The translations under genes were made by a program, and so were the position numbers. DNA of 64,000 bases from Burkholderiaceae bacterium (lineage in GTDB: Bacteria > Pseudomonadota > Gammaproteobacteria > Burkholderiales > Burkholderiaceae_E). A model generated the notes under the pieces. The model worked only from the letters and a program-made list of their open reading frames with translations. It had not been told where the DNA came from and did no database searches. The stretch covers positions 1 to 64,000 of the forward strand of contig JAMLIR010000011.1 of the NCBI GenBank assembly GCA_023954045.1. The letters run 5' to 3'. Below are positions 1-7,827 of the stretch, piece after piece; the first letter of the stretch is position 1, and the number at the start of each line of letters is the position of its first letter.

Positions 1-324
1 ATACCGCACCGATTCGCCGGTGCCGATCTCGCTGCACTGTTCGGTCACGCGGTAGCGGCCCTTGGCGAGCTGCCGCACCTCGTCGAACACGCAGTCCTCG
101 CGCGCAGCGTTGAGGCCCTTCCGGTGCAGCAGCGCGAGCGTCGCATTCGATGCCTCGCCGCAGGTCGTGTCGCTGGCGACGTAGAAGCCCCTCCGCAACG
201 TCAGCTCGGCCGCGCTCGGCGGCCTATCGGTGGACGCGGCCGGCGTGGCGAGCGGCCCGTCGGCGCGAACACTGAAGCCTGCAACGGCGAGACACAGCCA
301 GAATGCACGAGGAAGGCCGGGCAT
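1..324 (-). CDS. secreted hypothetical protein, 3' end cut by window edge
   Basis: Reading leftward from an ATG at 322-324, the frame stays open for 108 codons to the window edge, so the C-terminus is missing. The first ~21 residues are a plausible signal peptide (a Trp-Leu-Cys-Leu-Ala-Val-Ala core ending near VRA). The mature part has a GFYVASDTTC segment, then ED-C-VFDEV and EQC. These three cysteines suggest disulfides in a small periplasmic protein. I do not recognise the family. It lies downstream of the LuxR-type regulator on the same strand with a 55-bp gap, so the two could be co-transcribed. The opposite-strand frame here is shorter and lacks a signal sequence. Confidence 0.6.
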   Translation of the reverse strand, partial: MPGLPRAFWLCLAVAGFSVRADGPLATPAASTDRPPSAAELTLRRGFYVASDTTCGEASNATLALLHRKGLNAAREDCVFDEVRQLAKGRYRVTEQCSEIGTGESVRY

Positions 325-379
325 GCGTGAAGACCTCAGGACGATCGGCTAGGGGCGAAGCGCCGAACCGGCGTCGTCG

Positions 380-1522
380 CTAGGTGTCGGGGTTCGAGGC
401 GCTGCTGCGCGCCATCAAGGCCACCGCCTGCGCTTGCCGGTGTGTACCGGTCTTGGAGAGGATGCGCTTGAGATGGGTGCGGACCGTGGCGAGGCCGACG
501 CCCATCTGCACTGCGATGTCCTCGAGCGATCCGCCCCGCACGAGGGCGGTAGCGACGGCACCTTCGGTGGGCGTCAGGCCGAAGAGTTCGCGCAAACGTT
601 CCACCGCGACGGGCGTTTCGGGGTCCAGAACGAAGAGCAGCGCGCACGGGCGTTCGTCTCCGAACCGGTTTGCGGACGGGCGCAGGGGAGAGACCTCGAT
701 CGCCAGCGGCAGGCGATGCGTACGCGGGACCGAGAGGGCCGCTGCGGACCAGGACGCCCTGCCGCGTGCAGTGCTCAGCGCGGCGTCGACGAGCGACAGC
801 AACCGGTTCTGGAGCGCGGCGGGCCGCAGGACCAGGCATCCGCCGACGACGCCGAGTTCCGTGTTCTCGCGCAGCATGCGTTCCGCCACCGCGCTCGCGC
901 GGACGATCCGGCAGGAGCCGTCGACGACGAGGGCGCCCGCGTCGAGACGGTCGAGCGCCTCCAGTGCGGCCGCATTGCTGCGGGAGGCCGCGGCGAGTCG
1001 CTGCCCGAGTCGCAGTGCTCGCTGCAGATGAGGCAGCAGAGCGCTCGCCAGACGTCGCTCCGCGCGCGTGTAGGCGCCGGCACGACGTGAACGATGGATC
1101 CCCAGGACGCCGACAGCGCCCTCGGCGGCTGGAAACACCGCACCCAGCAGATGATGGATGGCGAGGTGACGCAGCCACTCCTGGTAGAAGCCGCTGCGCT
1201 CCTGCTCTTCGGGCGTCACCAGGTCCTCGTCGGTGATCACGCGCGACATCCCGCAGGCGACCGAGCGTTCGACCCAGAGATCCCTGCGGTGCCACTCGTC
1301 GGCCCACGCCCGCTGTCGTTCGGAGACGACGAGGTTGTCGGTGCACTCGAGCAGGCTCACACGGGCATCGTCATGGTGCAACTTCACGACGGCGCTTTCG
1401 GATCCGAGCACCTGGGCGATCCGGGTCGCCGTTCCCGGCCAAAGGGTCTCGTCGAGCGCGGCGTCGTAGAGATGCCCGATCAGTCGCGAGAGCCGGGCTT
1501 CGTCGAAGTCTGTTGGCTGCAC
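380..1522 (-). CDS. LuxR-family helix-turn-helix transcriptional regulator
   Basis: A 380-residue protein. The C-terminal ~60 residues form a LuxR/GerE DNA-binding domain: LTPTEGAVATALVRGGS, then EDIAVQMGVGLATVRTHLKRILSKTG, where the last helix is the recognition helix. The long N-terminal part (about 1-300) looks like a sensory region of the PAS/GAF kind and carries a central basic segment (PHLQRALRLGQRL). This architecture is common among unlinked LuxR regulators of Burkholderiales, and the ligand cannot be inferred. The gene is divergent from the secreted protein starting at 1867, and the 344-bp gap between them probably carries both promoters. Confidence 0.85.
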   Translation of the reverse strand: MQPTDFDEARLSRLIGHLYDAALDETLWPGTATRIAQVLGSESAVVKLHHDDARVSLLECTDNLVVSERQRAWADEWHRRDLWVERSVACGMSRVITDEDLVTPEEQERSGFYQEWLRHLAIHHLLGAVFPAAEGAVGVLGIHRSRRAGAYTRAERRLASALLPHLQRALRLGQRLAAASRSNAAALEALDRLDAGALVVDGSCRIVRASAVAERMLRENTELGVVGGCLVLRPAALQNRLLSLVDAALSTARGRASWSAAALSVPRTHRLPLAIEVSPLRPSANRFGDERPCALLFVLDPETPVAVERLRELFGLTPTEGAVATALVRGGSLEDIAVQMGVGLATVRTHLKRILSKTGTHRQAQAVALMARSSASNPDT

Positions 1523-1866
1523 GTCGTGTCAAATGCCTCGGATGCGCCCCGGATGCCCCGCGCATCCGGATCGGGCCGGATTGATTCTGCCTGAAGACAC
1601 TCGGGCCGGGACACCGTGCCTTGTCCCCTGTTTGAGGGACGACGTCGGCCCCGGCGCCAGGTTAGCTTCGCGCCGGTGCGCCCCACGCGTGGAGACTCGG
1701 GATCCCGGACGGACGGGGCCGCGGCCGACGCCTGACCGACCGTGTGCCGGGCACGGACAGGCCAGGCGACGATCCGTCGGAGTGTCGGGCGAAGGCATCG
1801 TCCGGGCGCAGCGGCCGCCGGGGAGATCGCGATCGCCGCGACGATCGAACGAAGGAGAAGCATTCA
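1523..1866. other. 344-bp divergent intergenic region
   Basis: No convincing gene is visible between the divergent LuxR-type regulator and the secreted protein. It holds a short dyad, GTCCC and GGGAC around an 8-nt centre at about 1624-1641, which could be a regulator site or a chance hairpin. A good Shine-Dalgarno (GGAG, about 1854-1857) serves the plus-strand gene at 1867. Open frames crossing the region have no recognisable content. Confidence 0.45.
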
Positions 1867-2634
1867 ATGATCCGCAGGTTACTTCCGATCCTTTCGGTGT
1901 GTTCACTCTTGCTTGCCGGGGGCGTCCATGCCCAGCAGCCGTCGTTCGACATCGTCGGACTGAAGCTCGGCATGACCGAACGTGAGGTGGTCAGCGCCAT
2001 CAGGGCCTACAACGGCGCCCTGAAGATCACTTCGGTGCAGAGTGCCTTCCCGTACTCCGACGGCGTCCAGCAGTTCCAGACCGATGCCTTCCTGTCGCGC
2101 ATCGTGGCGGGTTCGGGAGCCTCGACCGGGCCGGAACTGGTCGTCTACTTCACTCCGCCGCCCAAGGGAGGGAGGGTCTGGGCAATCGAGCGCGACGAAC
2201 GGATCAACGGGAACCCGCCCACGTTGCAGCAGTACGTGGCGGCACTCGGGCAGAAATACGGGGCACCGACCGCGGTTTCCCCTGGGGGCGCGCATCTCGC
2301 CTGGGATTTCCCGGCGGGGCGGCCGAACTGCATCGTGCGGCCACCGGATCGGGCCGGATTTCCGGCGTTCCGGCCCAGCGGCCGAGAGGACCTCGGCTTC
2401 CTGCTCGACCTCTGGCGACAGCGCAAGCTCGTGCCTGCCGACCTGACCACCTGCGCGTCGCGCCTGCACTACGTGCTCGGCTCGAACGGCGGGGTCATCA
2501 GCAACTACTACGCGGTGCTGATCGACGTGCCCGCGTATGCGACCTCGAACGAGGCCGCGAATCGCGAGGTGCAGGCGCGGGAAGATGCTGCGCGCAAGCT
2601 GCGCGAGAGCAAGGGGAGGGCGCCGAAGCTCTGA
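1867..2634 (+). CDS. secreted protein of unknown function
   Basis: A 255-residue protein. The ATG at 1867 is chosen over upstream in-frame starts because it follows GAAGGAG by about 8 nt and gives a clean signal peptide: RR, a hydrophobic LLPILSVCSLLLAGG, and a cut near VHAQ. Just after it comes FDIVGLKLGMTEREVVSAI, a motif like that in small outer-membrane-associated proteins of the SmpA/OmlA-like kind and other 'LGMT' lipoprotein-type repeats. The protein probably folds in the periplasm. The C-terminal ~25 residues are charged and helical. No enzymatic motif is seen. It is a single gene with its own promoter region, and a low-confidence name is all the sequence allows. Confidence 0.7.
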   Translation: MIRRLLPILSVCSLLLAGGVHAQQPSFDIVGLKLGMTEREVVSAIRAYNGALKITSVQSAFPYSDGVQQFQTDAFLSRIVAGSGASTGPELVVYFTPPPKGGRVWAIERDERINGNPPTLQQYVAALGQKYGAPTAVSPGGAHLAWDFPAGRPNCIVRPPDRAGFPAFRPSGREDLGFLLDLWRQRKLVPADLTTCASRLHYVLGSNGGVISNYYAVLIDVPAYATSNEAANREVQAREDAARKLRESKGRAPKL

Positions 2635-2743
2635 TCGGGCCGGCTTCCGCCATGCTGCCTGCACCCGAGGACGATCGCGGGAAGCGACGCGATCACGTCC
2701 ATGATTCGAAGCGCTCGTCGTCGGTCGGGCGGTCCCGCCGGGG

Positions 2744-5041
2744 TCAGCCAGCGCTCTCCCAACCGCCGCCGCGGCACCGCCGATGAACGACCGGTACTGC
2801 ATCGCCCTCGATCGCCAGCAAGTGCAGCCATCCGTGGTCAACGAGCCGGCGCACCGTCTCGTGGGCAGCGAGCACCTCGTCGATCGCCTCGCGCGGGGCT
2901 TCGACGAAGACCGACAGCCGCCGCGGCGTGTGGCGCAGCCGCTCGCCATCGTGCACCGATTGCCATGGCAGCCCGATTCGCAGGTCGCCGCCGTTGCCTT
3001 CGAACACGCCGATGCCGCCGCCGACCACGTTGTGCAGCAGCTTGTTGCCGGCGCCCTGGCGCTGCGGATCGACGCTCGAAGCGAGGTACTGCAGGTTGAT
3101 CCAGTGCGCGACGACGACCGGCGCGGTCAGGATGAGCGTCAGCACGCTGCGGTCGGCATCGAGCCGATGGTCGTAGTCGTGCAGGAAGACGCGGCCGCCG
3201 AGGTTCGCGCCCCGCGTGCGCGCGCGTGGGGCGGCGACGAATGCGGCGTTGTCGGCCAGCGCCCATTCCGGGCGCGTCTCGGCCCAGTGCGCGGCGCGCT
3301 CGCGCAGGCGGGTCAGCAGCGCCGGTGCCGGCAGCGCGGGCAGGCCGAGGCCCGGGGCGCGCTCGGCGCGCGCCGCGTCGCCGGCCCGGGCGAGCGCACT
3401 GCGCAGCGCCCCCAGCGCGCCGGCATGTGACGGCGGCAGCACGTCGGTGTCGAACAACCGGACTTCGTCGGTGGTGGTGTTGTGCAGACCGGCGAGAAAC
3501 CAGGTGCCGTCCGGGATCGCGAGGCCTTGCGCAGCCAGCGCCTTGCGCACTGCAGGGTCGTTCAGCAGCGCGGCCAGCGCACGGGCGTTGACCTCGCCGC
3601 TGCGGCCGCCGCAGGCGCCGCAGTCCAGTCCGGCGGCATGCGCGTTGTTCGCGCTCTGCCCGCCGTGGCCGCACAGCAGAACGAGCGGCGCGAAGCCCTC
3701 GACGAGCCCCATCGCGCGCAGGATGCCGGCCGCCAGCCCTGCGCCCGCCTCGGCATCGAGCGCCAGCCGCGGGCGAAGCGCGCATGCCTCGTCGCGCTCG
3801 AGGCCGGCCTGCGACCAGTCCGGTTCGGCGTCGGTCCGCGGCAGGCTCGCGCGCAGCAGCGATCCGGCATAGAGCACGCCGCACGCCTCGACGAACGAGA
3901 ACCCAGTCGCCGGCGTGCCGCGCCAGCCGTCCCACGACGCGGCTGCGGCGAGCCGACCGCGTCGGCGTCCGGCCAGTGCTTGCGAAAGAGAGCGCTCCTC
4001 GGGTTCCTCGTCGACCGTGAGCGCAGGTGCGAGCAGCCCCGGCAGCTGCGGCTGGCGCCACCCGGTCCCGAGCGGCCGATGGGCGATCGGCAGCCCGAAG
4101 AAGCCGGCGAAGCCGCGCGTGGCAATCGTCGGGTCGGCGCCTTCGAGCGCGCGACGCAAGACTTCGCTGCGCACGTCGATGCAGAACACCGCCTGCACGG
4201 TCGGCGCCACCGGCGCGCGTGCGCTGGGGCGCGACATCGCCGCAATCACCTCGGCCTGCAGCTGCCCCTCCTGCGCCTGCATCCGCTGCCAGCCGGCATG
4301 CTGGCGCGCGCGCTCGGCGGTGATCGCCGCTTCGATGCCGACCCACCCCTGCGCCCATTCGCGCACCGTGGCCGCGGGCAAGGCGTCGGCGAGCAGCGCG
4401 TCCCAGCAGGCGCGGATCGCGAGCAACTCGGTGAGTCGCGCGTCGTCGCCGCCGGCCAGCCGCGCCTGCCAGCGCGGCCACGCGCAGGCGGCGGCCCACC
4501 CGTTGAGGTCGAGCACCCATGCCGTCAGGCATGCCACGTGGCCGTCGGCCGGCACGCCGAGGCGTGCGAGCGCATGGCCGATCGCGGTCATCGCGTCGTC
4601 GTCCAGCCGGGCGATCGCCGCCAGTGCCGCCCGTCGCCCCTGCGGCCAGTCGAGCCCGCGGTCGGCCGCCAGGCGCGCGAGCCAGCTGCGGTACAGGCCG
4701 CCGTCCTCGCCGTCCACCGGCATGTGCCAGCGCGCCTGGCCCGCATCGAAGTGCGCCGCGCAGTGCCGGCTGATCTGGTGCACGACAGTGTCGCGCCGCC
4801 CGGCGAGATCGGCCAGCAAGGCGCGCCGCTGCACGGCCGCATCCGGCAGCAGCCGCATCCCTGCCAGCACGCCGACCGCGGCCGCGGCCTCCTCGATCGG
4901 ACGGTCGATCCAGCCCCAGTGCGGGTTGACGGCGATGAAGCGGTCGAGCGGCCAGCTCGGCGCGATGCGGTCGCAGGCCTGGGCCACGGCGTCGGCGAGC
5001 GCGTGGGCCTGGTGGTCGACGACGGAAAGCGGGGCGTTCAT
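2744..5041 (-). CDS. dabA: DabA, inorganic-carbon accumulation subunit (DUF2309)
   Basis: A 765-residue soluble subunit of the DAB system. DAB is a membrane-energised, carbonic-anhydrase-like machine that hydrates CO2 one way to build up cytosolic bicarbonate. The four residues expected of the beta-CA-like zinc site are visible: Cys287 and Asp289 in VFCIDVRSE, His459 in LLCGHGGQS, and Cys474 in GLDCGACGG. The 15-residue spacing between the His and the second Cys matches characterised DabA. The ATG (5039-5041) overlaps the stop of the membrane partner by 1 nt (TGATG), so translation is coupled. The frame is open further upstream, but that part lies inside dabB and is not taken as coding. Confidence 0.93.
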   Translation of the reverse strand: MNAPLSVVDHQAHALADAVAQACDRIAPSWPLDRFIAVNPHWGWIDRPIEEAAAAVGVLAGMRLLPDAAVQRRALLADLAGRRDTVVHQISRHCAAHFDAGQARWHMPVDGEDGGLYRSWLARLAADRGLDWPQGRRAALAAIARLDDDAMTAIGHALARLGVPADGHVACLTAWVLDLNGWAAACAWPRWQARLAGGDDARLTELLAIRACWDALLADALPAATVREWAQGWVGIEAAITAERARQHAGWQRMQAQEGQLQAEVIAAMSRPSARAPVAPTVQAVFCIDVRSEVLRRALEGADPTIATRGFAGFFGLPIAHRPLGTGWRQPQLPGLLAPALTVDEEPEERSLSQALAGRRRGRLAAAASWDGWRGTPATGFSFVEACGVLYAGSLLRASLPRTDAEPDWSQAGLERDEACALRPRLALDAEAGAGLAAGILRAMGLVEGFAPLVLLCGHGGQSANNAHAAGLDCGACGGRSGEVNARALAALLNDPAVRKALAAQGLAIPDGTWFLAGLHNTTTDEVRLFDTDVLPPSHAGALGALRSALARAGDAARAERAPGLGLPALPAPALLTRLRERAAHWAETRPEWALADNAAFVAAPRARTRGANLGGRVFLHDYDHRLDADRSVLTLILTAPVVVAHWINLQYLASSVDPQRQGAGNKLLHNVVGGGIGVFEGNGGDLRIGLPWQSVHDGERLRHTPRRLSVFVEAPREAIDEVLAAHETVRRLVDHGWLHLLAIEGDAVPVVHRRCRGGGWESAG

Positions 5042-6579
5042 CAGCGGACTCCGGCGAGGGGGGACGTCAGGGATCGCGCGGGTGCAGGGCCATCGGGCAC
5101 CGGCCAGCGGGCGAGCAGCGCGCGGCTGACCGGCTCGTCGAGGTAGAAGCCTCCGTAGGCCCACGGATAGAGCCGCCGCACGGCGGGCCAGGCAGGCCGG
5201 AGCGCGATCGCCGCCTGCGTGGCGAACAGCGTCGCCATCGCCACCGCGACGATCGTCACCAACGCCAGCGGCACGTCGAACGCGGCCGGCACGACGAGCC
5301 GCGACGCGACCGCGTGCGCGACGAACCAGCCGAGCGCCACCGCCAGCGTGCCGACGATCCTGCCCGAGGCAGCGAGCGGCACGAGCGCGAGACCCAGCAC
5401 CGCGCCGGCCAGCCCGGCCGACGGCGTTGACAGCGCGCCGCTCGCGACACCGGCGCCGACGATCACGGCCGGCACGACGAGCGCCGCGGCCACCCGGCGC
5501 CCGGCCAGGGGGGCGGCCGGCCCGGCCAGGCGCAGCGCCTGCTGCCGCTGCACGGCGCCGCCGGCGGCGAGGAACGCGTGCGCCTTGTACAGCGAATGCG
5601 CGACCAGGTGCAGCAGCGCCATCGCCGGCAGCCCGAGCGCCACCTGCAGCAGCATGAAGCCCATCTGCGCCACGGTCGACCAGGCCAGCGCGACCTTGAT
5701 GCTGATGCGCGTGCCCATCACCAGCGTGGCGACGACCACGGACACCGTGGCGACGGCAGCCAGGAGCCCGAGCGCCGCCGGCGCCTGCGCCAGCAGCGGC
5801 GATACGCGCGCCAGCACCAGGCCGCCCAGGTTGACGACACCGGCGTGCAGCAGCGCCGACACCGGCGTCGGCGCCTCCATCACCTGGATCAGCCATCCGT
5901 GGAGCGGCACCTGCGCGCACTTCAGTGCCGCGGTGACGACGAGCAGCGCGAGTCCCGCCTGCGCCAGCGGCGGCACGCCGTGCCCCGCCGCAGCAGCCAG
6001 CACCGACTCCAGCGACAGCGTGCCGTAGGCGGCGCCGAGCAGCGCCACGGCGCCCACCAGCGACGCATCGGCCGCGCGAGCGGACAGGAACTTCTTGTGC
6101 GCGGCCAGCCGCGCCGCCGGCCGGTCGGGGTAGAAGCGAAGCAACCGGTGCAGCGTCAGGCTGGTGCCGATCCACGCCCCGGCCAGCAGAAGCAGATGGT
6201 CGGCCGCGAGCACCAGGGACACCGCAGCCAGCGTCAGCGAAAGCAGGCGCAGGTAGCGGCGCTCGTGCGCCTCGCCCTGCAGATAGCGATGCGAGAAGCA
6301 CACGATGACCCAGCCGACGAAACCGACCAGCAGCGCGACGACCGCGCCGACGGTGTCCAGCCGCAGCCCGAAGCCGGCGAGCGGTCCGGTGGCCAGCACC
6401 GCCACCAGTGCCGCCGAGGCGGCGATCGTCGCACCGAGGGCGCCCGCTTCGGCCCGCCGCCAGGCGGCATCGCGGCTGCCCGCACCGGCCCCTGCGGCGG
6501 CCAGCCCATGCAGCAGGACAGGAACGGCGGGGAGGAAGAGAAGCACAAGGGGTATGAGGGGAAGGGTCGAGGTGTTCAT
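5041..6579 (-). CDS. dabB: DabB, NuoL-like proton-translocating membrane subunit of the DAB carbon pump
   Basis: A 512-residue polytopic membrane protein of the NADH-quinone oxidoreductase subunit 5/L (MrpA-like) family. About 13 hydrophobic segments are visible, with the antiporter-family core around HKKFLSARAADASLVGAVALLG and LHGWLIQVMEAPTPVSALLHAGVVNLGG. No other complex I gene is nearby, and the next gene is dabA, so this is DabB rather than NuoL. The ATG at 6577-6579 gives the first membrane helix (LPLIPLVLLFLPAVPVLLHG). Upstream in-frame sequence is Arg/Pro-rich and overlaps the LysR gene, so it is excluded. Coupling of cation flow to CO2 hydration is inferred from the family. Confidence 0.92.
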   Translation of the reverse strand: MNTSTLPLIPLVLLFLPAVPVLLHGLAAAGAGAGSRDAAWRRAEAGALGATIAASAALVAVLATGPLAGFGLRLDTVGAVVALLVGFVGWVIVCFSHRYLQGEAHERRYLRLLSLTLAAVSLVLAADHLLLLAGAWIGTSLTLHRLLRFYPDRPAARLAAHKKFLSARAADASLVGAVALLGAAYGTLSLESVLAAAAGHGVPPLAQAGLALLVVTAALKCAQVPLHGWLIQVMEAPTPVSALLHAGVVNLGGLVLARVSPLLAQAPAALGLLAAVATVSVVVATLVMGTRISIKVALAWSTVAQMGFMLLQVALGLPAMALLHLVAHSLYKAHAFLAAGGAVQRQQALRLAGPAAPLAGRRVAAALVVPAVIVGAGVASGALSTPSAGLAGAVLGLALVPLAASGRIVGTLAVALGWFVAHAVASRLVVPAAFDVPLALVTIVAVAMATLFATQAAIALRPAWPAVRRLYPWAYGGFYLDEPVSRALLARWPVPDGPAPARSLTSPLAGVR

Positions 6580-6655
6580 GGCCGCGATGGTGACGACTGG
6601 GGGATCATCTGTAAAATTCAATGTTCTGCACGATTCATTCTCTTTAACAGAACAT
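6580..6655. promoter_or_regulatory. dabBA/lysR divergent promoter region with perfect 8-bp palindrome
   Basis: The 74-bp spacer between the divergent dabB and lysR starts is much richer in A+T than its surroundings. A perfect inverted repeat, ATGTTCTG (6621-6628) and CAGAACAT (6648-6655), is separated by 19 nt, and its right arm runs into the lysR start codon. This placement fits a LysR-type autoregulatory and activation site for dabBA. It could also form a hairpin in the lysR leader. No strong sigma-70 boxes can be assigned. Confidence 0.5.
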
Positions 6656-7553
6656 GGCACGCCTGAACTACCACCACCTGCATTGCTTCTGGGCCGTCGC
6701 GAAGGAGGGTCACCTGACGCGCGCGGCCGAGCGTCTGCACGTCTCGCCGTCTGCCTTGTCGACGCAGATCCGCCAGCTCGAGGACGCGCTCGGCCAGCCG
6801 TTGTTCGAGCGCCGGGCGCGCACGCTGAAGCTGACCGAGGCGGGTCGGGTGGCGCTCGGCTACGCCGAATCGATCTTTGCCAGCGGAACCGAGCTGATGT
6901 CGGTGCTGCGCGGGGGACAGCGTGCACAGCGGCAGGTGCTGCGCATCGGCGCGGTGGCTACGCTGTCGCGCAACTTCCAGGAGAGTTTCCTCGCGCCGAT
7001 GCTCGGCCGCGACGACGTCGAACTCGTGCTGCAGTCGGGCGGCCTCGCCGACTTGCTGACGCGACTGCGCGTGCACACGCTGGACCTGGTGCTGTCGAAC
7101 AAGCGCGTGCACGGCAGCGCGGACGAGCCGTGGCGCTGCCGGCGCATCGCGCACCAGCCGGTGAGCCTGGTCGGCCGGCCGTGGAAGCGTCGGCGGGCGT
7201 TTCGCTTTCCGGAGGATCTCGCCGCGCTGCCGCTATTGCTGCCGGGCCGCGACAGCGAGATCCGCGCCGGCTTCGACCTGCTGTGCGAGCAGCTCGGTGT
7301 GCGCTACACGCTGAAGGCCGAGGTCGACGACATGGCGCTGCTGCGCCTGCTCGCACGCGACGCCGGTGCCATCGCGCTCGTGCCCAGCGTCGTCGTGCGC
7401 GACGAGCTGAAGAACGGCGTGCTCGTCGAGCACGCGGTCGTGCCCGACCTGGTCGAGAACTTCTACGCGATCTCGGTGCCGCGCCACTTCGCGCCGCCGC
7501 TGCTGCGCGAGCTGCTCGCGCGGCCGGAGTCCGCGGTGCTCGGCGCGGGCTGA
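6654..7553 (+). CDS. LysR-family regulator (NhaR-like), probable regulator of dabBA
   Basis: A 299-residue LysR-type transcription factor. The winged HTH is at residues 3-62: NYHHLHCFWAVAKEGHLTRAAERLHVSPSALSTQIRQLED. An effector-binding domain follows from about residue 90. The RNLNYHHL-like N-terminus and the sequence SPSALSTQIRQLE resemble the NhaR branch, whose members respond to ions. It is divergent from dabB across a short palindromic spacer, so control of DAB expression, perhaps by CO2 or cation status, is the natural inference. The ATG at 6654 is the first in frame, and no better start follows. Confidence 0.88.
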   Translation: MARLNYHHLHCFWAVAKEGHLTRAAERLHVSPSALSTQIRQLEDALGQPLFERRARTLKLTEAGRVALGYAESIFASGTELMSVLRGGQRAQRQVLRIGAVATLSRNFQESFLAPMLGRDDVELVLQSGGLADLLTRLRVHTLDLVLSNKRVHGSADEPWRCRRIAHQPVSLVGRPWKRRRAFRFPEDLAALPLLLPGRDSEIRAGFDLLCEQLGVRYTLKAEVDDMALLRLLARDAGAIALVPSVVVRDELKNGVLVEHAVVPDLVENFYAISVPRHFAPPLLRELLARPESAVLGAG

Positions 7554-7602
7554 CCTGACGAACCTGCCGAAGCGCGACTGGCGATCCGCGCCGCCTCGGC
7601 GA

Positions 7603-7827
7603 TCAGCGACGCACCACCCGCACCACGTGCTCCGATTCGGCGTCGCGCGACGGCTCGTGCGGCGTCGCACAGCCTCCGCAGGCGCCGCAGCCGTCGGCGA
7701 CCTGCGGTGGGCGACGCAGCACGACCCTTCGCAGCCAGTTCCGTGCGGACGTGGGCATGAACGTCCAGACGGCGTAGATCCCGCACGCGACGACGAGGAC
7801 GGCGACGATCGATTCCTGCATGCTCAT
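7603..7827 (-). CDS. small Cys-rich membrane protein following feoB
   Basis: A 74-residue protein with one N-terminal membrane helix (IVAVLVVACGIYAVWTF, about residues 7-23), a basic stretch (RNWLRRVVLRR) and a CGACGGC cluster (Cys47, Cys50, Cys53) before a charged tail. Its ATG overlaps the feoB stop by 4 nt (ATGA), so it is the third gene of a feoA-feoB operon. Short proteins of this shape commonly end betaproteobacterial feo operons (I believe the DUF6587 type). They occupy the place of FeoC but do not have its winged-helix fold. The cysteines could bind iron or an Fe-S cluster near the FeoB pore, which is inference. Confidence 0.75.
   Translation of the reverse strand: MSMQESIVAVLVVACGIYAVWTFMPTSARNWLRRVVLRRPPQVADGCGACGGCATPHEPSRDAESEHVVRVVRR

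Noticed and set aside
5041-6579. NuoL of respiratory complex I
   Set aside because: No other nuo gene is present, the protein is shorter than NuoL, and it is coupled to dabA by a 1-nt overlap, so DabB is the better call.
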